This document shows, in pieces, positions 1 through 5,526 of a stretch of 5,526 nt of DNA. Positions within the stretch are counted from its first letter, which is position 1, and each line of letters begins with the position of its first letter. Made by a program: the position numbers and the translations under genes. The stretch lies in contig CALFOA010000093.1 in assembly GCA_937919795.1 (NCBI GenBank), positions 1 through 5,526 on the forward strand, written 5' to 3'. This stretch comes from an uncultured Neisseria sp. (GTDB lineage Bacteria; Pseudomonadota; Gammaproteobacteria; Burkholderiales; Neisseriaceae). The notes under the pieces are model-generated. The model did no database searches and had not been told where the DNA came from. It saw only the letters and a list, made by a program, of their open reading frames with translations.

Positions 1-557
<557 letters not shown>

Positions 558-577
558 TCAATCAGGTTTAAGTAGGT

Positions 578-865
578 TTAATCTACGATGCCGAAAATAT
601 CTTCTTCGCGCATTACCAACAGCTCTTCGCCGCCGACTTTCACGCTTTGGCCGCTGTATTTGCCGAACAATACTTTATCGCCGACTTTCACATCCAAAGC
701 CACGCGCTCGCCGGCTTCGTTGCGACGGCCTTCGCCCACCGCAACCACTTCGCCGATATCGGGTTTTTCCGCAGCAGCGCCCGGCAATACGATGCCGGAT
801 GCGGTTTTTTCTTCTGCTTCCACACGCTTAACGACCACGCGGTCGTGTAAAGGACGAATGCTCAT
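578..865 (-). CDS. groES: GroES 10-kDa co-chaperonin
   Basis: Heptameric lid of the GroEL chamber. The complete 95-residue protein begins [14 protein letters not shown], the family signature, and ends DIFGIVD. The flexible mobile loop that binds GroEL is seen around residues 17-32 (TASGIVLPG), and the roof hairpin around residues 44-58 is Gly/Arg/Glu-rich. The length is typical (E. coli 97). The ATG at 863-865 has a GGAG ribosome binding site (complement of 873-876) seven bases upstream; the stop is TAA at 578-580. It is the first gene of the groES-groEL operon. A sigma-32-like promoter and a short hairpin lie upstream, fitting heat-shock control. No CIRCE element was found, arguing against HrcA repression from this region. 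Nothing in the protein is unusual. Confidence 0.98.
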   Translation of the reverse strand: MSIRPLHDRVVVKRVEAEEKTASGIVLPGAAAEKPDIGEVVAVGEGRRNEAGERVALDVKVGDKVLFGKYSGQSVKVGGEELLVMREEDIFGIVD

Positions 866-886
866 AATGGTTCTCCAGATAGATAA

Positions 887-981
887 ATGTAGGTGGACGG
901 CAGCACAAACCTGCCCGCCGCCTTGAAATAAACAAGTAGCCCTGCAAAACAGGGCGTTTGATGAATCAACGCCACCTACAT
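887..981. repeat. 10-bp inverted repeat flanking the groESL leader
   Basis: ATGTAGGTGG (887-896) and CCACCTACAT (972-981) are exact reverse complements 75 bp apart. The distal arm overlaps the proposed groESL -10 element (977-985) and the proximal arm lies just upstream of the groES ribosome binding site. If transcription starts near 970, only the proximal arm is transcribed, so a DNA-level role or coincidence is more likely than an RNA stem. Confidence 0.5.
939..955 (-). other. Hairpin in the groES 5' leader
   Basis: GCCCTG (939-944) and CAGGGC (950-955) form a perfect 6-bp stem with a 5-nt loop. On the groES transcript it sits inside the predicted ~105-nt untranslated leader, about 73 nt before the start codon. 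It has no U-tract, so it is not an intrinsic terminator. It could stabilise the mRNA or take part in temperature-dependent structure; this is inference only. Confidence 0.5.
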
Positions 982-1006
982 AAGGTTAACGGCGGCCAAA
1001 TTCAAG
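977..1006 (-). promoter_or_regulatory. Sigma-32-like heat-shock promoter of groES-groEL
   Basis: On the minus strand CTTGAAT (1006-1000) is followed after 14 bases by CCTTATGTA (985-977). The RpoH consensus is CTTGAAA, an 11-16 base spacer, then CCCCATNTA, so the -35 matches in six of seven positions and the -10 is close. The expected start would be near 970. TTGAAT/TATGTA with a 17-base spacer could also be read as a weak overlapping sigma-70 promoter. Position and operon identity support the RpoH reading. Confidence 0.65.
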
Positions 1007-1048
1007 AGTAGCCGCCAAATTTTTTTCAGCGCAATTTCATTCCTTTAG

Positions 1049-1062
1049 CAAGCGTTCGCTTG
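1049..1062. repeat. Palindrome in the groES-fetA divergent intergenic region
   Basis: CAAGCG-TT-CGCTTG is a near-perfect 14-bp palindrome with 6-bp arms, about 50 bp upstream of the fetA Fur-like box and upstream of the groESL promoter. The octamer CGTTCGCT from its core (1053-1060) recurs at 1081-1088. It could be a regulator binding site for either divergent transcript. No known regulator is recognised. Confidence 0.4.
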
Positions 1063-1100
1063 TTTTCAAGCTCTGAACACCGTTCGCTCGACACCATAAA

Positions 1101-1119
1101 TTTAATACGAATTATTATC
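1101..1119. promoter_or_regulatory. Fur box upstream of fetA
   Basis: The 19 bases at 1101-1119 match the Fur consensus GATAATGATAATCATTATC at 13 positions, with the right half (ATTATTATC) almost perfect. The box ends seven bases before the fetA -35 element, a position suited to iron-dependent repression. Neisserial fetA is known to be Fur-repressed. Binding here is inferred. Confidence 0.65.
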
Positions 1120-1126
1120 AATACTA

Positions 1127-1155
1127 TTGACGATACCGTTATCGGCCTTTATTAT
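1127..1155 (+). promoter_or_regulatory. Sigma-70 promoter of fetA
   Basis: TTGACG (1127-1132) and TATTAT (1150-1155) are separated by the ideal 17 bases; each hexamer matches the consensus in five of six positions. Transcription should start near 1162, giving a leader of about 70 nt. The spacer is mixed sequence with no homopolymer. This differs from meningococcal fetA, whose spacer carries a phase-variable poly-C tract. Confidence 0.75.
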
Positions 1156-1231
1156 TCTTAACGATTTTACTTGTGAACTTTGCAAAGCGATCATCCGCTT
1201 AGTGCTATCTCTCAATAAGGACTATCCGTTT

Positions 1232-3235
1232 ATGCGCACCACCCCTACTCTGCCGTTACGCTTGTTGCCGCTCGCCTTGGCCGCCGGTTTTGCTCATGCA
1301 GCCGATCCCGAGCCTACCCAGTTGGAAACCATTCACGTTAAAGGCGAAGGCCTCACCTCCACCCACCGCGTCAACATCAAAAGCCTGGAAGAAAGCACCG
1401 CCACCGATTTGAAAAAAGTGCTGTTCAACGAGCCGGCCATCAGCTTCGGCGGCGGCACCGGCCAGTCGCAATGGGTCAACATCCGCGGCATGGGGCAAGA
1501 CCAAATCGATTTTAAAGTGGACGACACCTATTCCGACACCCAGATTTTCCACCACAACAGCCGCTTTCAGTTTGATCCCGAGCTCGTGAAAGTGGTGGCG
1601 GTACAAAAAGGTACCGGCCAGGCTTCCGCCGGTATCGGCGCCACCAGCGGCGCGATTGTGGCCGAAACGGTAGAAGCACGCGATTTGCTGCGCGACGGCC
1701 AGCAAGCCGGTTTTAAACTGAACGCCGGTGTCAGCAGCAATAAAGGCTGGTCGCGCGGTTTGGCTGCTTATGGCGAAGCCGCCGGTTTCGATGGTTTGGT
1801 GGCCGCCAACTGGATTAATGAGCGCGACTACCGCGGCGGCAAACACTACCGCAATCTGGCCGACGACGACAAAGTGCTCAACAGCGCACTCGGTTCGCGC
1901 GGCCTGCTGGCCAAAGCCGGTTACCGCTTCAATGAAGACAATCGCCTCGAACTGAGCCACCGCCAAGAAAAATACTACGGCGAGCGCGCACTGCGTGAAG
2001 AATTCGATTTCTCCAACGTACTGCTGCCCAACGGCGAGCCGAATACCGCCAACAACGACCCGCGCTACCGCATCACCACCCAAAACACCACCAATCTGGA
2101 ATTTAAAGGCGGCGATATGGGCTTTGTCGACAAAATGCAAGCCAATGTTTACCGCTTGGAAAACAGCCGCGAAGAATTAGGCAGCACCACCGAAGTGCTC
2201 ACTCACGGCGCGAACTTAAACCTCGACAGCGCCCTGTTTGAGCGCCACACCCTGAAATACGGCGTGAACTGGCGCAGCCAAGAAGGCAAACCTTCAGCCA
2301 ACGGCTCGGCCGCCCAAAACGAGCAGAAAAAAGACTACGGCGTTTATCTGGAAGGCATCTGGAATCTGGATCCGGTCACGCTGACCACCGGCATGCGCTA
2401 CGATTATTTCAATCTGCACACTTCCGGCGGCCAAAAAGCCTCCGACGGCCAGCTCAACCCCAGCCTCGGCCTGATTTACGATGTCAACGACAAGCTCTCG
2501 CTCAACGCCGGCTTAAGCTACGCCAGCCGCAGCCCGCGCCTGTATGAAGTGGCGATTGCCAATGCCCGCAATCTGGTGGTGCAAGACGACTTAAAAGCCG
2601 AGCGTTCGCGCAATGCCGAAATTGGTTTCACTTACCGCCCGATGGAAGACCTGCTGCTTTCCGGCAGCTATTTCCGCCAAACCATTTATGACGTGAACGA
2701 TTTCACCTGTATTTCCGGCACTTGCGGCGGCCGCAACGCCACTTTCGACAGCGGCGTCACCCAATACAGCAATGTCGGCACCCTGAAAAACCAAGGCTAC
2801 GAATTGAACGCCGCTTTCAAACACCAAGGCTGGACGGCGCGCGCCGGTGTGGCCTACAGCAAACCAAAAATGGATGGCGAAGTAACCGACAACGTTACCC
2901 TCGCCACCCCGATGGGACGCACTTGGACCGCCGGTTTGGCCTACCAGTTTAACCAGCCCAATCTGGAAATCGGCTGGAAAGGCCGCTTCGTACAAAACGC
3001 CGGTTGGGGCGATGCCAGCCGCGGCTCCGGCGACACCGGCGCCAACCGCCCGGGCTATGGCGTAAACGACATTTACGCCAACTGGAAACCCACCGGCAAA
3101 GACAATCTGAATGTCAATTTTGCAGTCAACAACGTGTTCGACAAAACCTACCGTTCGCACAGCCAGCGTACCGGCAACAACAGCCTGATCGAACCCGGCC
3201 GCGATTTCCGCCTAGCGGTGAATTACCGCTTCTAA
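1232..3235 (+). CDS. fetA: FetA (FrpB) TonB-dependent ferric-enterobactin-type outer membrane receptor
   Basis: Outer membrane gated porin that imports ferric catecholate siderophores using TonB-ExbB-ExbD energy. The 667-residue precursor has a signal peptide (1-23, ending GFAHA before ADPEP), a TonB-box-like ETIHV (32-36), a plug domain (about 50-150) with FGGGTG (72-77), NIRGMG (83-88) and GIGATSGAI (134-142), then a 22-strand-type beta barrel from about 158 ending RLAVNYRF with terminal Phe. Many stretches match meningococcal FetA as I recall it, including ESTATD, YASRSPRLY and NVNFAVNNVF. It is somewhat shorter than meningococcal FetA (about 710), mostly in surface-loop regions. Cys493 and Cys498 lie in a predicted barrel loop. 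The ATG at 1232 is chosen because it opens the signal peptide and has TAAGGA ten bases upstream; an in-frame TTG at 1127 is the promoter -35 box itself. A Fur box lies upstream and fetB follows. The exact ligand is inferred from the family. Confidence 0.95.
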   Translation: MRTTPTLPLRLLPLALAAGFAHAADPEPTQLETIHVKGEGLTSTHRVNIKSLEESTATDLKKVLFNEPAISFGGGTGQSQWVNIRGMGQDQIDFKVDDTYSDTQIFHHNSRFQFDPELVKVVAVQKGTGQASAGIGATSGAIVAETVEARDLLRDGQQAGFKLNAGVSSNKGWSRGLAAYGEAAGFDGLVAANWINERDYRGGKHYRNLADDDKVLNSALGSRGLLAKAGYRFNEDNRLELSHRQEKYYGERALREEFDFSNVLLPNGEPNTANNDPRYRITTQNTTNLEFKGGDMGFVDKMQANVYRLENSREELGSTTEVLTHGANLNLDSALFERHTLKYGVNWRSQEGKPSANGSAAQNEQKKDYGVYLEGIWNLDPVTLTTGMRYDYFNLHTSGGQKASDGQLNPSLGLIYDVNDKLSLNAGLSYASRSPRLYEVAIANARNLVVQDDLKAERSRNAEIGFTYRPMEDLLLSGSYFRQTIYDVNDFTCISGTCGGRNATFDSGVTQYSNVGTLKNQGYELNAAFKHQGWTARAGVAYSKPKMDGEVTDNVTLATPMGRTWTAGLAYQFNQPNLEIGWKGRFVQNAGWGDASRGSGDTGANRPGYGVNDIYANWKPTGKDNLNVNFAVNNVFDKTYRSHSQRTGNNSLIEPGRDFRLAVNYRF

Positions 3236-3263
3236 GCAGAGCCGTTTTGGTTGCTTAAAATAA

Positions 3264-3324
3264 TGAAATGCCTGTCTGAACAACCAACGGTCGCACCGTT
3301 CCACCTTTTCAGACAGGCATTTCA
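3264..3324. terminator. Nested DUS hairpin downstream of fetA (probable terminator)
   Basis: Perfect 17-bp arms, TGAAATGCCTGTCTGAA (3264-3280) and its reverse complement (3308-3324), each contain a DUS 12-mer (3269-3280 and 3308-3319). The 27-base loop holds a second hairpin, AACGGT-cgc-ACCGTT (3286-3300), so the transcript can fold as a two-tier stem. It begins 28 bp after the fetA stop. There is no U-run after the stem, so classical intrinsic termination is not assured. DUS pairs after genes commonly serve as terminators in Neisseria. Confidence 0.75.
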
Positions 3325-3337
3325 CAAGCGATAACTG

Positions 3338-3366
3338 CTGACAAGTCCCACGCTTTATGCCAAAAT
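3338..3366 (+). promoter_or_regulatory. Possible sigma-70 promoter of fetB
   Basis: CTGACA (3338-3343) and CAAAAT (3361-3366) are spaced by 17 bases, with five and four consensus matches respectively. The Fur-like box at 3375-3393 would then cover the start site. Alternative -10 elements TAAAAT (3376-3381) and TACAAT (3381-3386) exist but lack a good -35. A separate fetB promoter fits the DUS hairpin that separates it from fetA. Confidence 0.4.
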
Positions 3367-3374
3367 CCAAGCAG

Positions 3375-3393
3375 CTAAAATACAATCATTATT
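3375..3393. promoter_or_regulatory. Fur-like box upstream of fetB
   Basis: Twelve of 19 positions match the Fur consensus, with the uninterrupted core AATCATTAT at 3384-3392. It lies between the fetA terminator hairpin and the fetB leader hairpin. This suggests fetB is iron-repressed on its own as well as by any read-through from fetA. Confidence 0.5.
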
Positions 3394-3407
3394 AATTACA
3401 ATTCACT

Positions 3408-3453
3408 ATGCCTGTCTGAAAACACAGGCCATCCGTTCTTTTCAGACAGGCAT
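3408..3453. repeat. Inverted pair of DNA uptake sequences in the fetB leader
   Basis: Perfect 15-bp arms ATGCCTGTCTGAAAA (3408-3422) and its reverse complement (3439-3453) flank a 16-base loop; both hold the DUS 12-mer. The stem ends seven bases before the AGGA ribosome binding site of fetB and lies downstream of the likely promoter, so it would be transcribed as part of the leader. It could attenuate transcription or alter translation, or serve only DNA uptake. Confidence 0.93.
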
Positions 3454-3473
3454 TATTTAAAGGAATCCCATTG

Positions 3474-4445
3474 ATGACCATCCGCACCACCCTCACCGTA
3501 CTGGCCTGCATGGCCGCATTAACCGCCTGTTCGCAACAAGAAACCAAGCAAGCCGCCGCTTCCGGCGCCTCTCCAGCCGCTTCCACCCATAAAATCGAAG
3601 GCGAAAGCTTAACCGTTGCCACCACGCGCGGCGAAGCGGTAGTTCCTTTGAACCCCGAGCGTGTGGCCGTTTACGATTTGGGCATGATCGACACCTTGAG
3701 CAAATTGGGCGTACCCATCGGCGCATCCATCGACCAATCGCGCTTGGCCTATCTGAACGACGCAATTAAAGATGCCAAAAAAGCCGGTACGCTGTTTGAG
3801 CCGAATTTTGAAGCGCTCAACGAATACAAACCGCAGCTGATTATCATCGGTTCGCGTGCGGCCAAAGCGTTTGACCAGTTGAACAAACTCGCACCCACCA
3901 TCGAAATGACCGCCGATACCGACAACCTGAAAGAAAGCTCGAAACAGCGTATCGATGAGTTTGCCAAAATCTTCAACAAGCAAGCCGAAGCGGATCAATT
4001 GAAAACCGAAATCGATGGCGCATTTGAAGCCGCCAAACAAGCCGCCGCAGGCAAAGGCAAGGGCTTGGTGGTGTTGGTGAACGGCGGCAAAATGTCGGCC
4101 TACGGCCCGTCTTCGCGTTTAGGCGGCTGGCTGCACAAAGACCTCGCCATCCCGCCGGTAGACGAAAAGATTAAAGAAGGCAGCCACGGCCAGCCGATTT
4201 CGTTTGAATACATCAAACAGCAAAATCCCGATTGGCTGTTTGTGCTCGACCGCGCCGCCGCCGTCGGCGAAGAAGGCCAAGCCGCCAAAGATGTGCTGAA
4301 CAACCCGCTGGTTGCCGAAACCAACGCTTGGAAAAAAGGCCAAGTGGTGTATTTGGTGCCGGAAACTTATTTGGCAGCCGGTGGCGCGCAAGAGTTGCTG
4401 AATGCGGCCAAACAGGTGAAGGATGCGTTTGAGGCGGCGAAGTAA
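3474..4445 (+). CDS. fetB: FetB siderophore-binding lipoprotein of an iron ABC transporter
   Basis: Substrate-binding protein that takes ferric catecholates delivered through FetA and hands them to an inner-membrane ABC permease. The 323-residue precursor has a lipoprotein signal with lipobox LTAC (16-19, lipidated Cys19), an Ala/Ser-rich linker (about 20-40), and a helical-backbone periplasmic-binding domain (PF01497 type) from about 60 (PERVAVYD) to the end. The motif SAYGPSSRLGG (208-218) is typical of the CeuE/YclQ/FatB group. Arg128, Arg215, Arg260, His238 and Tyr299 fall where CeuE has its catecholate-binding arginines and its iron-coordinating His227/Tyr288; the His-Tyr spacing of 61 is identical. 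ATG at 3474 with AGGA nine bases upstream is preferred over TTG at 3471. It has its own Fur-like box and a DUS hairpin in the leader. The permease/ATPase genes expected next are absent; an IS481 element follows. Function is well supported; the exact ligand is inferred. Confidence 0.93.
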   Translation: MTIRTTLTVLACMAALTACSQQETKQAAASGASPAASTHKIEGESLTVATTRGEAVVPLNPERVAVYDLGMIDTLSKLGVPIGASIDQSRLAYLNDAIKDAKKAGTLFEPNFEALNEYKPQLIIIGSRAAKAFDQLNKLAPTIEMTADTDNLKESSKQRIDEFAKIFNKQAEADQLKTEIDGAFEAAKQAAAGKGKGLVVLVNGGKMSAYGPSSRLGGWLHKDLAIPPVDEKIKEGSHGQPISFEYIKQQNPDWLFVLDRAAAVGEEGQAAKDVLNNPLVAETNAWKKGQVVYLVPETYLAAGGAQELLNAAKQVKDAFEAAK

Positions 4446-4459
4446 GTAGCGGTATAAAG

Positions 4460-4476
4460 ACAAACCTACGGTTTGT
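4460..4476 (+). terminator. Short hairpin after fetB, possible weak terminator
   Basis: ACAAACC (4460-4466) and GGTTTGT (4470-4476) form a perfect 7-bp stem with a 3-nt loop, 15 bases after the fetB stop. No U-run follows, so termination is plausible but not demonstrated. It may mark the end of the fetB transcript. Confidence 0.45.
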
Positions 4477-4490
4477 TGCCCTCTCCCTAG

Positions 4491-4510
4491 CCCTCCCCCA
4501 CAGGGGAGGG
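4491..4510. repeat. GC-rich palindrome (REP-like) between fetB and the insertion sequence
   Basis: CCCTCCCC (4491-4498) and GGGGAGGG (4503-4510) form an 8-bp all-GC-rich stem with a 4-nt CACA loop, preceded by CCCTCTCCCTAG (4479-4490). Such C/T-rich inverted repeats are a common class of dispersed intergenic elements in proteobacteria. Whether it is repeated elsewhere in this genome cannot be seen here. Confidence 0.55.
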
Positions 4511-4534
4511 GACTGCATTGGGTACAACCTGATA

Positions 4535-4573
4535 ACATCCTTTACATCTTAACCTCAAGACATCGTTTACATC
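4535..4573. repeat. Direct repeats in the IS left end (likely transposase binding sites)
   Basis: ACATCCTTTACATC (4535-4548) and ACATCGTTTACATC (4560-4573) differ at one position and their starts are 25 bp apart, about two and a half helical turns. Subterminal repeats of this kind are typical of transposase recognition sites. The function is inferred. Confidence 0.6.
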
Positions 4574-4609
4574 CACAATATACGGTATCGCCCCCACAGG
4601 AGCCTACCG

Positions 4610-5526
4610 ATGCCATGGAAAGAAACGAATGTCATGGAGCAAAGAACCCTGTTTATCGATGCTTGGTTGACCCGGCAATACAGCAAAACCGAACTGTGCC
4701 AACGCTTCGGCATCAGTCGGCCGACTGCCGACAAATGGATACAGCGATACCGGCAAAATGGTTTAGCCGGATTGGCTGATCAATCCAGACGGCCACATCA
4801 CAGCCCCAATGCTACGGATGATGCCCTACGCGAACGGCTGATTGCCGCCAAGCAGCAACGGCCACATTGGGGTGCCAAAAAGCTGCTCGGCTTATTGAGA
4901 ATGCAGCACCCCGACATCGACTGGCCGAGCAACAGTACCGGCGAGCGGCTGCTCAAACAAGCAGGGTTGGTACAACCCCGGCGGCACCGAAACCGCTTTA
5001 GTGCCGACAACAGCCCTTTTGTGGCCGAAAGCCAGCCCAACCAAAGCTGGAGCACTGATTTCAAAGGCGACTTCCTGATGAAAAACGGTCGCCGTTGTTA
5101 TCCGCTGACCATCAGCGACAACTACAGCCGCAAACTGTTGTTGTGCCACAGCTTAGGCAGTACTGCCTATCAAGGCGTACGCCCCTTATTCGAACGCATT
5201 TTTGCCGAATACGGATTGCCTTACACGCTGGTCAGCGATAACGGCACCCCGTTTGCCTCCAGAGCACTGGGCGGCTTAAGCAGCCTGTCCAAATGGTGGA
5301 TAGACCTGGGCATCCGGCCACAGCGCATTAATCCGGGACATCCCGAGCAAAACGGCCGCCATGAACGGATGCACCGCAGTTTGAAAGAGTATCTGCTCAA
5401 ACTGGATAAAATCGAACACGACTTGGCGGCACAACAGCAACAGTTTGATGCCTTTCTTCAAGAATACAACGAGATGCGTATTCACGAAGGTTTAGGCGGG
5501 CAAATACCGGAGGAACTGTACCGGCC
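4610..5526 (+). CDS. IS481-family transposase (MPWKE subgroup), C-terminus cut by window edge
   Basis: DDE-type transposase that moves the surrounding insertion sequence. 305 codons are open, from MPWKETNVMEQR to EELYR at the edge; relatives are roughly 320-350 residues, so only a short tail is missing. Seen directly: an N-terminal helix-turn-helix (about 21-48, SKTELCQRFGISRPTADKWI), a linker region ending in basic RRHRNR (124-129), then an rve-type integrase core with WSTDFKG (Asp150), VSDNGTPF (Asp210) and NGRHERMH (Glu252). Asp210 to Glu252 is six residues longer than the usual DD(35)E spacing, because of an insertion around the Leu/Ser-rich segment 220-230; I recall this being shared by the subgroup. 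ATG at 4610 has AGGAG seven bases upstream. No frameshift or stop is seen, so the gene appears functional and the insertion may be fairly recent. It sits directly after fetB, where fetC-like permease genes are expected. Confidence 0.93.
   Translation, partial: MPWKETNVMEQRTLFIDAWLTRQYSKTELCQRFGISRPTADKWIQRYRQNGLAGLADQSRRPHHSPNATDDALRERLIAAKQQRPHWGAKKLLGLLRMQHPDIDWPSNSTGERLLKQAGLVQPRRHRNRFSADNSPFVAESQPNQSWSTDFKGDFLMKNGRRCYPLTISDNYSRKLLLCHSLGSTAYQGVRPLFERIFAEYGLPYTLVSDNGTPFASRALGGLSSLSKWWIDLGIRPQRINPGHPEQNGRHERMHRSLKEYLLKLDKIEHDLAAQQQQFDAFLQEYNEMRIHEGLGGQIPEELYR

Larger units (their letters stand above)
4519..5526 (+). mobile_element. IS481-family insertion sequence, left part (right end outside window)
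   Basis: The element contains an IS481-type transposase gene preceded by about 90 bp of noncoding left-end sequence with a 14-bp direct repeat (4535-4548 and 4560-4573). The left boundary is uncertain: TG at 4519 followed by GGTACAACCTG is a candidate tip, but the matching right terminal repeat and the target duplication lie beyond the window. A CTAG, the core of the known IS481 target, occurs at 4487-4490, but it is not directly next to the candidate tip. Confidence 0.75.

Noticed and set aside
1020..1026. Run of seven T as a possible phase-variation tract
   Set aside because: Too short and lies about 100 bp upstream of the fetA promoter, not between its -35 and -10 elements.
866..1126. CIRCE (HrcA operator) upstream of groES
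   Set aside because: No TTAGCACTC/GAGTGCTAA-type arms were found on either strand.
1127..1231. In-frame 35-codon N-terminal extension of FetA starting with TTG at 1127
   Set aside because: The TTG is the -35 hexamer of the fetA promoter and the extension precedes a clear signal peptide beginning at the ATG at 1232.
1256..2140. Long open frame (294 codons) on the minus strand opposite fetA
   Set aside because: It is a shadow of the GC-rich fetA codons, with no recognisable domain and no ribosome binding site noticed; the plus-strand protein is clearly real.
2591..3160. 189-codon open frame antisense to the fetA 3' half
   Set aside because: Shadow reading; composition is rich in Ala, Gly and Val as expected from the reverse of Neisseria coding sequence, with no family match recognised.
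3471..3473. TTG as the start codon of fetB
   Set aside because: It lies directly before an ATG in the same frame, and the ATG gives a better distance from AGGA; the difference is one residue.
4119..4538. Minus-strand open frame covering the fetB 3' end and the intergenic hairpins
   Set aside because: Shadow of fetB in the opposite strand that reads through the GC-rich palindrome; no recognisable protein.

Overview
This window looks like a chromosomal piece of a Neisseria-type betaproteobacterium. Three inverted pairs of the 12-mer TGCCTGTCTGAA are present. This is a DNA uptake sequence (DUS) variant, different from the gonococcal/meningococcal GCCGTCTGAA core and matching the dialect known as TG-wadDUS (named after Neisseria wadsworthii). 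The iron-uptake proteins also closely resemble neisserial FetA and FetB. Genus-level placement is fairly secure; the species is inference.

Left part, minus strand (1-1006): the groES-groEL chaperonin operon. groES is complete. groEL runs off the left edge after 163 codons. A DUS hairpin lies in the 86-bp gap between the two genes. Upstream of groES is a sigma-32-like heat-shock promoter, followed by a leader of about 100 nt with a small hairpin.

Middle, plus strand (about 1100-4445): a divergent iron-acquisition locus. fetA (TonB-dependent ferric-enterobactin-type outer membrane receptor, 667 aa) has a good sigma-70 promoter with a Fur-like box just upstream. After fetA comes a nested DUS hairpin, then a separate Fur-like box and promoter region, a third DUS hairpin in the leader, and fetB (siderophore-binding lipoprotein, 323 aa). 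FetB keeps the three Arg plus His/Tyr pattern of Campylobacter CeuE. FetA would bring ferric catecholates across the outer membrane using TonB energy; FetB would pass them to an inner-membrane ABC transporter.

Right part (about 4446-5526): two GC-rich or short hairpins after fetB, then the left end and an apparently intact transposase gene of an IS481-family element (MPWKE subgroup), which runs off the right edge. In pathogenic Neisseria the permease and ATPase genes (fetC-F) follow fetB. Here the insertion sequence occupies that place, so the transporter is displaced, separated or lost. No wholly new biological system is evident. The most interesting points are this interruption, the DUS hairpins placed inside transcription units, and the absence of the phase-variable poly-C tract from the fetA promoter.
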